From: Oscillospiraceae bacterium
Lineage (GTDB): Bacteria; Bacillota; Clostridia; Oscillospirales; Oscillospiraceae
Reading direction: 5' to 3'
DNA: 57,727 bases
NCBI GenBank assembly: GCA_017502265.1
Contig: JAFVVI010000020.1
Coordinates: 1 to 57,727 of the forward strand
Part shown: one piece after another, positions 17,140-25,571 of the stretch
Numbering within the stretch: position 1 is the stretch's first letter
Layout: every line of letters starts with the position of its first letter
Notes under the pieces: model-generated
The model's input: only the letters and a program-made list of their open reading frames with translations
Told to the model about the DNA's origin: nothing
Database searches by the model: none
Position numbers and translations under genes: made by a program

Positions 17140-17175
17140 AAAAAACAACGAAGCAATCGCTTCGTTGTTTTTTTA
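17140..17175. terminator. Bidirectional terminator
   Basis: An 11-bp stem (AACAACGAAGC with GCTTCGTTGTT, 4-nt loop) is flanked by A-run and T-run, ending both the citrate operon and the minus-strand GtrA gene. Confidence 0.88.
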
Positions 17176-17191
17176 TAAATGCCCAGGAAAA

Positions 17192-17617
17192 TCAAGAGGT
17201 AGGCGTGTTTTGTTTGGTTGCCGTATCCAGGCTCTTTCCGAATACGAAAAACCGCTGATACAGGTATTCCAACACGAAATTGATCAGCATTGTGCCGATC
17301 TGGACCACATAGGCATTCCAGCCAATGCCGGTAAGCCGGTCCATCCACCAGGCAGACAGGGGCGCAAACACCGCGTAAAATGCTGCGACCTTTGCCATAG
17401 CCACAGGTACATTGTTGGCAGAACAGAAGGTGAATTTTCTGTTCAATGTGAAATTCCAAAGCACAGAAAGAATCAGCGCGATGAGATTGCAAAGCCAGTG
17501 CTCCAGATGTATCAATTCTTCTAAAATTGCAAAACTGGCGGCCTGAATAATGCCTGCGCTGGCGGAACAGAGAATGAATTTTACCGTCCGCAAAAATTCC
17601 TTTTTCTTTTCTGACAT
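17192..17617 (-). CDS. GtrA family membrane protein
   Basis: GtrA-like proteins are four-helix membrane proteins linked to flipping or supplying lipid-linked sugars for cell-surface glycosylation. The 141-residue product shows the family pattern: an FLRTVKFILCSASAGIIQ first helix, the LSVLWNFTLNRKFTF loop with conserved N-F-x-x-N-R-x-x-T-F, and a last helix with YLYQRFFVFG. The start at 17617 (M-S-E-K-K-K) has a modest GGCAGG site; the frame is open further upstream to 17695 without a better site. It stands alone between terminator and promoter region. Confidence 0.82.
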   Translation of the reverse strand: MSEKKKEFLRTVKFILCSASAGIIQAASFAILEELIHLEHWLCNLIALILSVLWNFTLNRKFTFCSANNVPVAMAKVAAFYAVFAPLSAWWMDRLTGIGWNAYVVQIGTMLINFVLEYLYQRFFVFGKSLDTATKQNTPTS

Positions 17618-17738
17618 AGTTATCGCCTGCCTTTTAATTTTCTTCATTGTATAACAATTTCTGTGAGAGTGCAAGCCTTGTTGACAAAAGTCCAATAGTA
17701 ACAGGATTTTGTCCCGGGCCCAGTGAGCGGGTTTTCAT

Positions 17739-17779
17739 TGTCGAAAAATGTTGAAAAATGTCGAAAGCTGTGCTACCAT
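17739..17779 (+). promoter_or_regulatory. Promoter with three tandem Spo0A-type boxes
   Basis: TGTCGAA (17739-17745), TGTTGAA (17749-17755) and TGTCGAA (17759-17765) recur at exactly 10-bp intervals, one helical turn. TGTCGAA is the Spo0A box. The boxes overlap the -35 element TTGAAA (17751-17756), which is 17 bp from TACCAT (17774-17779), so Spo0A phosphate could activate or block this promoter. Confidence 0.65.
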
Positions 17780-17812
17780 ACAAGTATCCCCACTGCTTAA
17801 GGAGGAGAAACT

Positions 17813-18613
17813 ATGGTTGAGAAAATGGATGCATTTTTTGAGTCTGTTGCTGTCCCAATGGAGCGGATCCCGTCTTATGGCCCATTTCACATTCTCTATA
17901 CCCTTGTTGGCTTTGCCTTGTGCGGCTTTGTGGCGTGGAAGTTGCGGAAGGTCAGCGATAAAACAGCAAATCGGATACTGTTTGTTTTGGGTTTGATCCT
18001 TGCGGCCTCGGAAGTGTTTAAGCAGCTTTTCTATTACTTTGCTATGCTGGATAACCGCTATTCCTGGGGTGATTTTCCCTTCCAGCTGTGCAGCGTGCCC
18101 ATATACCTGTGCCTGGTTGCGCCCTGGCTGAAGCCGGGTAAGCTGCAGCGGGGAATGTTCAGCTTTATGGCCCTTTTTAATCTTTTGGGTGGCGCGATCT
18201 CCTTTGCAGAGCCCTCCGGATTGCTGCTGGATGATTGGTTCTTGACCATCCACGCCCTGGCGTGGCATATGCTGCTGGTGTTTATCGGCCTGTTTTTGTG
18301 CATGTCGGGTCGCGGCGGCAATCGGATCGGGGACTACAAGGGCGCAGCCTGGACCTTTATCGGTCTGTGCGCAGTGGCGTTTGGTTTAAACTGCTTTGTC
18401 CAGTTCGGCTTGGGAGAGCATATGAATATGTTCTTCGTAGGTCCCGGTGAATCGCCCATTGTGGTGTTCAAACAGTTTTCCCAGTGGTTCGGCTGGTATG
18501 TAAACACGCCCATCTATATATTTGCGCTGTGCCTGGGGGCGTACCTGGTATTTGTACTGATCTACTATCTGCAAAATAAAACCCTGCCCACCCGCAAAAA
18601 ACAACCGGTATAA
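17813..18613 (+). CDS. YwaF/TIGR02206 family membrane protein
   Basis: The 266-residue protein has about seven membrane helices and the family hallmarks: an early FHILYT segment, a central block DFPFQLCSVPIYLC with conserved polar residues inside a helix, a HALAWHMLLVF helix, and a C-terminal VNTPIYIFAL region. The function of this family is not established. The start has a strong AAGGAGGAG site. It is transcribed alone from the promoter with Spo0A-type boxes and ends at a bidirectional terminator, so a stationary-phase or sporulation link is plausible but inferred. Confidence 0.8.
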   Translation: MVEKMDAFFESVAVPMERIPSYGPFHILYTLVGFALCGFVAWKLRKVSDKTANRILFVLGLILAASEVFKQLFYYFAMLDNRYSWGDFPFQLCSVPIYLCLVAPWLKPGKLQRGMFSFMALFNLLGGAISFAEPSGLLLDDWFLTIHALAWHMLLVFIGLFLCMSGRGGNRIGDYKGAAWTFIGLCAVAFGLNCFVQFGLGEHMNMFFVGPGESPIVVFKQFSQWFGWYVNTPIYIFALCLGAYLVFVLIYYLQNKTLPTRKKQPV

Positions 18614-18616
18614 AAC

Positions 18617-18649
18617 AAAACGGTGCGTCATCCGACGCACCGTTTTTTA
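18617..18649. terminator. Bidirectional terminator
   Basis: ACGGTGCGTC and GACGCACCGT form a perfect 10-bp stem with a 4-nt loop, A-run before and T-run after. It serves the YwaF-like gene and xpt, which converge here. Confidence 0.9.
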
Positions 18650-18651
18650 TG

Positions 18652-19233
18652 TTATTGTTCCCGGAAGAAGACCTTTCCGGTTGCCGGATCCATAGATTCC
18701 ACAATAGCCAGAGATTCCAGCCGATAGCCCAGGTTTCGGATGATTTGGCCGCCCACCTGGAAGCCCTTTTCAATGGCAATACCGATGCCCTCCACCGTGC
18801 CGCCGGCCTGATCCACAATGGAAATAAGGCCCTGCAGGGCGCAGCCGTTGGCAAGAAAATCGTCAATAATCAGCACATGGTCGTCTTTGGTCAGAAATTG
18901 CTTGGATACCAGCACAGTGTTTTTGTTTTTGTGGGTGAAGGATTCCACTTCGGCCACATAGGTATCGCCGGCGATATTGATGGATTTGGACTTTTTGGCG
19001 AAAAGCAGGGGAACGCCGAACTGCTGGGCCACCGCGTAGGCAATGGCAATGCCCGAGGCCTCAATGGTCAGGATCTTGTTGATGGGCAGGTCCTTAAACC
19101 GCTCGTAAAACTCCTTGCCGATCTCATTCATCAGAGCAATATCCATCTGGTGATTGAGGAAACTGTCCACCTTCAGAACATTTCCTTCTTTTACCACGCC
19201 GTCTTTTGCAATCCTGGCTTCCAGACAATTCAT
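18652..19233 (-). CDS. xpt: Xanthine phosphoribosyltransferase
   Basis: It salvages xanthine with PRPP to XMP in the cytoplasm. The 193-residue length and sequence match Xpt: the N-terminal MNCLEARI start, the ILTIEASGIAIAYAVA loop, the AKKSKS substrate block, and the PRPP loop VLIIDDFLANGCA. The start at 19233 follows AGAGGCGG; longer in-frame starts overlap the promoter. It is divergent from a BMP-type nucleoside transporter, giving a purine-salvage locus. I looked for the purine riboswitch that often precedes xpt and do not see it in this leader. Confidence 0.93.
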   Translation of the reverse strand: MNCLEARIAKDGVVKEGNVLKVDSFLNHQMDIALMNEIGKEFYERFKDLPINKILTIEASGIAIAYAVAQQFGVPLLFAKKSKSINIAGDTYVAEVESFTHKNKNTVLVSKQFLTKDDHVLIIDDFLANGCALQGLISIVDQAGGTVEGIGIAIEKGFQVGGQIIRNLGYRLESLAIVESMDPATGKVFFREQ

Positions 19234-19276
19234 AATGTACCGCCTCTTTCTTTCTTTTGTGGGTCTCTTTGGAAGC

Positions 19277-19305
19277 ATTATAGCAGTTGGAAGTGCCTAT
19301 TGCAA
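19277..19305 (-). promoter_or_regulatory. Promoter of xpt
   Basis: On the minus strand TTGCAA (19305-19300) and a perfect TATAAT (19282-19277) are separated by 17 bp, about 45 nt upstream of the xpt start. Confidence 0.65.
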
Positions 19306-19351
19306 CAAAAAATGCGCTCTTTTTTAAAAAGAACAGGGAATTTTTGCCCGT

Positions 19352-19414
19352 TGTGAAAAAATGTTGAAAAAGGGGGAATCTTAGTTGACAGAGGCAAAAG
19401 AATTGTGCTAAAAT
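19352..19414 (+). promoter_or_regulatory. Promoter of the nucleoside transporter operon with Spo0A-like repeats
   Basis: TTGACA (19385-19390), 18 bp and TAAAAT (19409-19414, with an upstream TGC) form the promoter. Upstream, TGTGAAA and TGTTGAA are spaced 10 bp (19352, 19362) and closely resemble the Spo0A-type repeats at 17739, though neither copy is a perfect box. Confidence 0.5.
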
Positions 19415-19501
19415 GGTAAAGTGATTTTGGCACAATATTGTAATCCTATCGGATCCGTCGGGACCCGGTAAATTATAAAACAAATTTGGAGGTACCCCAC
19501 A

Positions 19502-20725
19502 ATGAAAAAGCTGTTTGCCCTGTTGCTGGCTGCTTTGATGGTGTTCGGTATGGTCGCTTGCGGTCAGACCGGTGACAACACCGATGGCACCGGCGAAGCC
19601 AACAAGCCCGCTGAGCAGATGAAGGTCGGCTTCATTTTCCAGCACGACGAGCAGTCCACCTATGACAAGAACTTCATCGACGCTGCTGTTGAAGCTTGCA
19701 AGAAGATGAATGTCCAGATGGTGCAGAAGACCCAGATCCCTGAGTCTCAGAAGTGCTATGATGCTGCTGTTGAGCTGATCGAGACTGAAGGCTGCGAGAT
19801 CATCTTCGCTGACTCCTTCGGCCACGAGTCCTTCCTGATCGAGGCTGCCAAGAAGTATCCCGATGTGCAGTTCTGCCACGCTACCGGCACCCAGGCACAC
19901 ACCGCCGGTGTGAAGAACTTCCACAATGCTTTTGCTTCCATCTACCAGGGCCGCTACGCTGCTGGTGTGGTTGCCGGTCTGAAGCTGAAGGAAATGATCG
20001 ACTCCGGCAAGATCACTGCTGCACAGGCTAAGATGGGCTATGTCGGCGCATTCACCTTCGCAGAAGTTATGTCCGGTTATACCTCTTTCTACCTGGGCGC
20101 AAAGTCCATCGTTCCCGAAGTGACCATGGATGTTAAGTTCACCGGTTCCTGGTACGACGAGACCAAGGAAAAGCAGGCTGCACAGGCTCTGATCGACGGC
20201 GGCTGTGTCCTGATTTCTCAGCACGCTGACTCCATGGGCGCTCCCACTGCCTGCGAGACCGCTAAGATCCCCAATGTTTCCTACAACGGCTCTACTGCCG
20301 CTGCTTGCCCCGAGACCTTCCTGATCTCCTCCCGTATCAACTGGGCTCCCTACTTCGAGTATATGATCACCCAGGTTAAGAACGGCAAGGAAATCGACAC
20401 CGACTGGACTGGCACCATCGAGACTGGCTCCGTTGTTCTGACCGAGATGGGCAAGAATGTTGCCGCCGGCACCCAGGAGAAGCTGGACGAAGTGCTGAAG
20501 GGTCTGAAGGACGGCTCTATCAATGTCTTCGACACCAAGAACTTCACCGTTAAGGGCGAGACTCTGACCTCCTACAAGGCAAATGTGGACGAAGACGCGG
20601 ATCGTGCTGCCGACACTGAGGTTATCGAGAACGGCATCTTCCAGGAGTCCAAGTTCCGTTCCGGTCCTTACTTCGATCTGGAAATCGACGGCATCACTCT
20701 GCTGGACCGTAACTACGGCGAATAA
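19502..20725 (+). CDS. BMP family nucleoside-binding lipoprotein
   Basis: This is the substrate-binding part of an ABC importer for nucleosides (BmpA/PnrA/TmpC family), anchored outside the membrane. The 407-residue precursor has a signal peptide ending in MVAC (Cys 20) and a family core: MKVGFIFQHDEQSTYDKNF, then IIFADSFGHESFLIEAAKKYPDVQF. Codon use is strongly biased, as in highly expressed genes. Two partial terminator hairpins follow before the ATPase gene, which would give more binding protein than permease. Purine nucleosides are likely given divergent xpt, but specificity is inferred. Confidence 0.9.
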   Translation: MKKLFALLLAALMVFGMVACGQTGDNTDGTGEANKPAEQMKVGFIFQHDEQSTYDKNFIDAAVEACKKMNVQMVQKTQIPESQKCYDAAVELIETEGCEIIFADSFGHESFLIEAAKKYPDVQFCHATGTQAHTAGVKNFHNAFASIYQGRYAAGVVAGLKLKEMIDSGKITAAQAKMGYVGAFTFAEVMSGYTSFYLGAKSIVPEVTMDVKFTGSWYDETKEKQAAQALIDGGCVLISQHADSMGAPTACETAKIPNVSYNGSTAAACPETFLISSRINWAPYFEYMITQVKNGKEIDTDWTGTIETGSVVLTEMGKNVAAGTQEKLDEVLKGLKDGSINVFDTKNFTVKGETLTSYKANVDEDADRAADTEVIENGIFQESKFRSGPYFDLEIDGITLLDRNYGE

Positions 20726-20738
20726 TTTATAAAATGCA

Positions 20739-20769
20739 AAGGCGAGGCAGGTTTTACCTGCCCCGCCTT
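20739..20769 (+). terminator. First intercistronic hairpin after the BMP gene
   Basis: AAGGCGAGGCAGG pairs with CCTGCCCCGCCTT with one mismatch. It lacks a T-run and probably stabilises the upstream message or limits read-through. Confidence 0.5.
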
Positions 20770-20790
20770 CCCCGCTTTATTCCGGTATTG

Positions 20791-20824
20791 AAAAACAGGC
20801 TGACCGGTGCGTCAGCCTGTTTTT
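20791..20824 (+). terminator. Second, terminator-like hairpin before the ABC ATPase gene
   Basis: An 11-bp stem (AACAGGCTGAC with GTCAGCCTGTT) is followed by TTT. It is a partial terminator placed 30 nt before the ATPase start, which fits stepwise reduction of expression along the operon. Confidence 0.6.
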
Positions 20825-20852
20825 GAGGACTTGAAAGAGGAGGGGTTTTACT

Positions 20853-22421
20853 TTGGATAAGACACCGGCCATTGAATTGAAAAACATCACAAAAACCTTT
20901 GGCACCAAGGTCATTGCCAACAAGAATGTTTGCCTGACTGCCAACCACGGAGAAATTCTGTCCATTTTGGGCGAAAACGGCAGCGGTAAGACTACCTTGA
21001 TGAATATGATCTCCGGCATTTATTTCCCCGATGAAGGTCAGATTTTTATCGGCGGTAAGGAGGTTACCATTGCCTCCCCCAAGGATGCTTTTGCCTATAA
21101 GATCGGTATGATCCATCAGCATTTTAAGCTGGTGGATGTGTTCAGTGCGACAGAGAATATCGTGCTGGGCCTGGAGGAAGAGGGAAAGTATAACCTGAAA
21201 GCAGCCGAGCAAAAGGTGGAGGATATCTGCCAAAAGTACGGCTTTGATGTGAATCCCAAGAAGAAGATCTACACCATGAGTGTTTCCGAAAAACAGACGG
21301 TGGAGATCATTAAGGTTCTTTACCGGGGCGCGGACATTCTGATTCTGGACGAGCCCACCGCCGTGCTGACTCCTCAGGAGACGGAAAAACTTTTTGCGGT
21401 CCTGCGCCGTATGCGTGACGATGGCAAGTGTATCATCATCATCACCCATAAGCTCCACGAGGTGCTGAGCCTGTCCGACCGGGTTTCCGTATTGCGTAAA
21501 GGTGAGTATGTGGGCACGGTGAACACCTGTGAAACCAATGAAAGCCAGCTCACTGAAATGATGGTGGGTAAGAAGATGGAGCTGAATATTCAGCGTACTG
21601 AGCCCAAGGATGTGGCCGACCGGCTGGAGGTGCAGCACATCAGCTGCGTGGACCGGCAGGGTACGACTGTGCTGGACGATGTGTCCTTTACCGCCCGTTC
21701 CGGCGAGATTTTAGGCATTGCCGGTATCGCCGGCTCCGGCCAGCGGGAATTGCTGGAGTCCATTGCCGGTCTGCAGTACCTGACCCAGGGCGACATTCAC
21801 TACCATAACCCCAAGACCGGCCAGACCGACGATCTGCGGAACAAGACCCCTGTGCAGATCCGGGAGTTGGGCGTACGGCTGTCCTTTGTGCCGGAAGACC
21901 GGCTGGGTATGGGCCTTGTGGGCAATATGGACATTGTGGATAATATGATGCTCCGCAGCTACCGCCGGGGCAAGAGCGCCTTTTTGGAGCGGAAAAAGCC
22001 CAAGGACCTGGCGGAGAAGATCATTCGCGATTTGGAGGTTGTCACCCCCGGCGCCGATACCCCTGTACGCCGTCTGTCCGGTGGCAATGTGCAGAAGGTG
22101 TTGGTGGGCCGTGAGATTGCATCGTCTCCTACGGTGTTGATGGTGGCTTATCCCGTCCGCGGTCTGGATATCAACTCCTCTTATTTGATCTACAACTTGC
22201 TCAATGAGCAGAAAGAAAAAGGCGTGGCTGTGATCTTCGTGGGCGAAGATCTGGATGTACTGCTGGACCTGTGCGACCGCATTATGGTCATTGGCTCCGG
22301 TCGTATCACCGGCATGGTGGATGCCCGCACCGCGACCAAGGAAGAAATTGGTCTGCTGATGACCAAAACCGAGGCAATGCCTCAGGAAACTACCCCGGAA
22401 GGAGGCAGCGACAATGGCTGA
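20853..22421 (+). CDS. Nucleoside ABC transporter, double ATPase subunit
   Basis: The 522-residue protein holds two ABC ATPase domains in one chain, like NupO/RbsA. The first has Walker A GENGSGKTT (about 39-47), signature MSVSEKQTVEI and Walker B ILILDEPTAVLT. The second is degenerate (GIAGSGQRELL at Walker A, LSGGNVQKVLVGREI, and VAYPVRGLD in place of the DEP motif), normal for this family, where one site is catalytic. Translation appears to begin at TTG (20853) after AGAGGAGGGG. It overlaps the next permease by 8 nt. Confidence 0.93.
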   Translation: MDKTPAIELKNITKTFGTKVIANKNVCLTANHGEILSILGENGSGKTTLMNMISGIYFPDEGQIFIGGKEVTIASPKDAFAYKIGMIHQHFKLVDVFSATENIVLGLEEEGKYNLKAAEQKVEDICQKYGFDVNPKKKIYTMSVSEKQTVEIIKVLYRGADILILDEPTAVLTPQETEKLFAVLRRMRDDGKCIIIITHKLHEVLSLSDRVSVLRKGEYVGTVNTCETNESQLTEMMVGKKMELNIQRTEPKDVADRLEVQHISCVDRQGTTVLDDVSFTARSGEILGIAGIAGSGQRELLESIAGLQYLTQGDIHYHNPKTGQTDDLRNKTPVQIRELGVRLSFVPEDRLGMGLVGNMDIVDNMMLRSYRRGKSAFLERKKPKDLAEKIIRDLEVVTPGADTPVRRLSGGNVQKVLVGREIASSPTVLMVAYPVRGLDINSSYLIYNLLNEQKEKGVAVIFVGEDLDVLLDLCDRIMVIGSGRITGMVDARTATKEEIGLLMTKTEAMPQETTPEGGSDNG

Positions 22422-23538
22422 TACGGTAAAAAAGAACCGGGAACCGCTGATGCACATCGTCAAGCGGGATGATATCACCGGCTGGAAAGCTTGGGCAATC
22501 CGCATTGGCGCGATCTTGCTGGGTCTGCTGCTGACGGGTGTTATTTCCGGCCTGCTCACCGGCGCATCCTTCGGGGAAGTTTACAGCATTATGTTCAAGG
22601 GTGTCTTCGGTAAGTTCAGTATGATCTTCCAGGGAAAGACCACCATGTTGTGGCGCTTTTTGCAGCAGACGGCTATTCTTTTGTGTCTGGCGCTGGCTGT
22701 GACCCCTGCCTTTAAAATGCGGTTCTGGAACTGCGGCGCGGAAGGACAGGCGCTGATGGGCGGCCTGGCGGCGATGATCTGTATGATCGAGATCGGCGAT
22801 AAAGTACCCAACGGTGTGCTGATTCTGATTATTTTGGCAAGCTCTCTGTTGGCCGGCGCCATTTGGGGTCTGATCCCTGCTATTTTCCACGCGCTGTACA
22901 AGACCAATGAGACCCTGTTCACCCTGATGATGAACTATGTGGCCACCCAGCTTGTGGCCTACTATGTGGTGCTGACCACTGCCGGCGCCGGCTCCAACAT
23001 TATTAAGCCTGTGGAACACGGCAACCTGCCAATCCTGCTGGGCGAAAAGTACCTGCTCAATGTACTGGTAGTTACTTTCCTGATGGTGGCGGTGTTTATC
23101 TACCTGAAGTACAGTAAGCATGGCTACGAGATCGCCGTGGTGGGCGAAAGCCAGAATACTGCCCGTTATGTGGGCATCAATGTAAAAAAGGTCATCATTC
23201 GCACAATGATGATTTCCGGCGCCATCTGCGGTATTGCCGGTATGCTGATGGTGGCCGGTACAGACCATTCTATCAATACAAACACTATGGGCGGCCAGGG
23301 CTTCACGGCCATTATGATCTCCTGGATGGGTCAGTTCAATCCCTTTATTATGGCTGCAATGTCCGGTCTTGTGACCTTCCTGAAGACCGGCGCCGCTAAG
23401 GTCGCTGACACTTTCTTCCTGAATAGCTCCTATGCGGACATCGTCTCCGGTATAGTGATTCTGTTCTTGGTGGGTTGCGAATTCTTTATCAAATTTAGCG
23501 TGAAATTCCGTCATGGCAAGAAAGGAGGAAAGGTATAA
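22414..23538 (+). CDS. Nucleoside ABC transporter permease (first)
   Basis: The 374-residue membrane protein belongs to the BPD_transp_2 branched-chain/sugar permease group, NupP-like, with about ten helices. After a roughly 25-residue cytoplasmic start it shows the conserved CGAEGQALMGGLAA block and the cytoplasmic coupling loop YEIAVVGESQNTARYVGINVKK that contacts the ATPase. It overlaps both neighbours by a few bases, so stoichiometric translation is expected. Confidence 0.93.
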   Translation: MADTVKKNREPLMHIVKRDDITGWKAWAIRIGAILLGLLLTGVISGLLTGASFGEVYSIMFKGVFGKFSMIFQGKTTMLWRFLQQTAILLCLALAVTPAFKMRFWNCGAEGQALMGGLAAMICMIEIGDKVPNGVLILIILASSLLAGAIWGLIPAIFHALYKTNETLFTLMMNYVATQLVAYYVVLTTAGAGSNIIKPVEHGNLPILLGEKYLLNVLVVTFLMVAVFIYLKYSKHGYEIAVVGESQNTARYVGINVKKVIIRTMMISGAICGIAGMLMVAGTDHSINTNTMGGQGFTAIMISWMGQFNPFIMAAMSGLVTFLKTGAAKVADTFFLNSSYADIVSGIVILFLVGCEFFIKFSVKFRHGKKGGKV

Positions 23539-24548
23539 TGAACAACATTTTAGTTGCCTTTATCAGCAGTGCCATTCCTCTGGGCGTGCCCCTGCTCTAC
23601 GGCTCTACCGGTGAGATTGTCACGGAAAAATCCGGCCATCTGAATCTGGGTATTCCCGGCATTATGTATGTGGGTGCTATCAGCGGCGTTATTGGCGCAT
23701 TCCTTTATGAGATGTCCTGCGGCAATGTGAAGGAAAATATGGTGCCTGCTTTGGCGATTCTGATCCCTTTGCTGTGCGCTATCATCGGCTCTGTGCTGAT
23801 GGGCCTCATTTACAGCTTCCTGACCGTTACCCTCCGGGCCAATCAGAATGTGACCGGCCTTGCGCTGACCACCTTCGGTATCGGTGTGGGTAATTTCTTT
23901 GGCGGCTCTTTGGCTAAGCTGGTGGAGAGCGACTTGCCCAACGTTATTCTGACCAAAACCAGCGATTTCTTCTGCACAAAGCTGCCTTTTTATGATAAAT
24001 TGGGCTGGTTTGGACAGATTTTCCTGTCTCACGATTTTCTTACCTATGCATCGGTCGTGATCGCTTTGATTGTGTCTTTTGTACTCAACCGCACCCGTAC
24101 GGGTCTGAACCTGCGGGCCGTGGGCGAAAGCCCTGCCACTGCTGATGCTGCAGGTATCAATGTCACCCGGTACAAGTATGTGTCCACCTGCATTGGCAGC
24201 GCCATTGCCGGTCTGGGTGGTCTGCAGTATGTGATGGCCTACGCCAATGGCGTGTGGTCCAACAATGCTTTTGGCGACCGTGGCTGGATGGCTATCGCCT
24301 TGGTTATCTTCGCCCTTTGGAAGCCCACGATGGCGATCTTGGGTTCTTTCCTGTTTGGTGCCCTGTGTAATGTGTACAACTATGTGCATCATTTCTTCCA
24401 CCTTGGCCACGATGCCAACCGGGAACTGTTTAATCTGCTTCCCTATGTGGTAACACTGTTGGTGCTGATTATCACCAGTATGCGTAAAAAGCGCGAGCAT
24501 CAGCCTCCCCAGAGTCTGGGCCTTTCCTACTTCCGGGAAGAGCGATAA
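23538..24548 (+). CDS. Nucleoside ABC transporter permease (second)
   Basis: The 336-residue partner permease (NupQ-like) has the typical start ISSAIPLGVPLLYGSTGEIVTEKSG, HLNLGIPGIM, and a coupling loop LRAVGESPATADAAGINVTRYKY. It pairs with the preceding permease to form the channel. The start shares one base with the previous stop (TAATG). It is the last gene before a strong terminator. Confidence 0.93.
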   Translation: MNNILVAFISSAIPLGVPLLYGSTGEIVTEKSGHLNLGIPGIMYVGAISGVIGAFLYEMSCGNVKENMVPALAILIPLLCAIIGSVLMGLIYSFLTVTLRANQNVTGLALTTFGIGVGNFFGGSLAKLVESDLPNVILTKTSDFFCTKLPFYDKLGWFGQIFLSHDFLTYASVVIALIVSFVLNRTRTGLNLRAVGESPATADAAGINVTRYKYVSTCIGSAIAGLGGLQYVMAYANGVWSNNAFGDRGWMAIALVIFALWKPTMAILGSFLFGALCNVYNYVHHFFHLGHDANRELFNLLPYVVTLLVLIITSMRKKREHQPPQSLGLSYFREER

Positions 24549-24556
24549 GAATAATG

Positions 24557-24588
24557 ACCGGACGGCTATCCAGCCGCCCGGTTTTTTA
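24557..24588 (+). terminator. Terminator of the nucleoside transporter operon
   Basis: ACCGGACGGCT with AGCCGCCCGGT (one mismatch, 4-nt loop) is followed by a T-run. Confidence 0.8.
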
Positions 24589-24589
24589 T

Positions 24590-24628
24590 CAAAATACCCC
24601 TGCGTGGTTTCCACGCAGGGGTGTGTTT
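24590..24628 (-). terminator. Terminator of the SDR gene (possibly bidirectional)
   Basis: A perfect 11-bp stem (CCCCTGCGTGG with CCACGCAGGGG, 3-nt loop) lies 7 nt beyond the SDR stop. T-runs are found on the minus side and after TGTG on the plus side. Confidence 0.8.
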
Positions 24629-24635
24629 TTGTAAA

Positions 24636-25481
24636 TTACACGCCGGAGTATGCGGCAAAGCCGGCATCTACAGGCAGTACCACGCCTGTGATAGCGGATG
24701 CAGCCCGGTCGTCGCACAGGAACAATGTGGCGCCGATCAGCTCGTCAGCGTCTACGAAGCGGCCGGTGGGTGTGCCGTTCAGGATCTTGGCGGAACGAGC
24801 GGTGGGAGTGCCGTCCTCGTTGAACAGAAGAGCCTTGTTCTGAGCAGATACCAGGAAGCCGGGGGCAATGGCGTTGCAGCGAATGCCGGTGCCGGCAAAG
24901 TGGGTAGCCAGCCACTGGGTAAAGTTGGAAATACCGGCCTTGGCGGCGGAGTAGGCAGGGATCTTAGTCAAAGGCGTATAGGCGTTCATGGAGGAGATGT
25001 TCAGAATCACGCCGGCCTTCTTGGCCACCATATCCTTGGCGAAAGCCTGCGTGGGAAGCAGCGTACCCTGGAAGTTCAGCTTGAACACGAAATCTACGCC
25101 GCTGGCATCCAGATCGAAGAAGGACTTGCCGCCCTCCTTAGCCTCGTGCTGATACTCGTTGTCGGTGGTTGCCCGGGGGTTATTGCCGCCGGCGCCATTA
25201 ACCAAAATGTCGCAGGGACCCAGATCCCGCAGCACTGCCTGATGGACCTCTTCGAGAGATTCAGGCTCTAAGACATTTGCTTTATAGCCTTCGCAGATGA
25301 AGCCCTCAGCTTTCAGCTCGTCAGCCAGCTTCTTAACGGCTTCCTCGTTCAGATCCAAAGCAGCCACCTTAGCGCCGCTCTGGGCGAAAGCCCGGGCCAT
25401 AGCGCCGCAGATCAGACCGCCTGCGCCGGTCACCACGGCGACCTTGCCGGAATAGTCAATGTTAATAGGAAGATTCAGCAT
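24636..25481 (-). CDS. SDR family oxidoreductase, D-mannonate oxidoreductase-like
   Basis: A short-chain dehydrogenase of 281 residues with the cofactor loop VTGAGGLICGAMARAF (G-x3-G-x-G), DILVNGAGGNN, the catalytic Ser in ISSMNAY and the Y-x3-K pair YSAAKAG. The long insertion around YQHEAKEGGKSFFDLD and the APGF block are typical of SDR enzymes annotated as D-mannonate (fructuronate) oxidoreductases in Firmicutes hexuronate catabolism; that substrate is a guess because no other uronate gene is next to it. It is monocistronic, with its own promoter and terminator. Confidence 0.82.
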   Translation of the reverse strand: MLNLPINIDYSGKVAVVTGAGGLICGAMARAFAQSGAKVAALDLNEEAVKKLADELKAEGFICEGYKANVLEPESLEEVHQAVLRDLGPCDILVNGAGGNNPRATTDNEYQHEAKEGGKSFFDLDASGVDFVFKLNFQGTLLPTQAFAKDMVAKKAGVILNISSMNAYTPLTKIPAYSAAKAGISNFTQWLATHFAGTGIRCNAIAPGFLVSAQNKALLFNEDGTPTARSAKILNGTPTGRFVDADELIGATLFLCDDRAASAITGVVLPVDAGFAAYSGV

Positions 25482-25523
25482 AATTATTTGCCTCCAATAT
25501 TGGTTTTGTTCGGAATATATTTA

Positions 25524-25552
25524 ATTGTAGCACAAAATTTATTATATCGCAA
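25524..25552 (-). promoter_or_regulatory. Promoter of the SDR gene
   Basis: On the minus strand TTGCGA (25552-25547), 17 bp and TACAAT (25529-25524), about 45 nt upstream of the start codon. Confidence 0.6.
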
Positions 25553-25571
25553 TAGTGGTAAACAGTAAAAC

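Noticed and set aside
19234..19300. Purine riboswitch upstream of xpt
   Set aside because: The conserved aptamer segments are not present, and the leader from the predicted promoter is only about 40 nt long.
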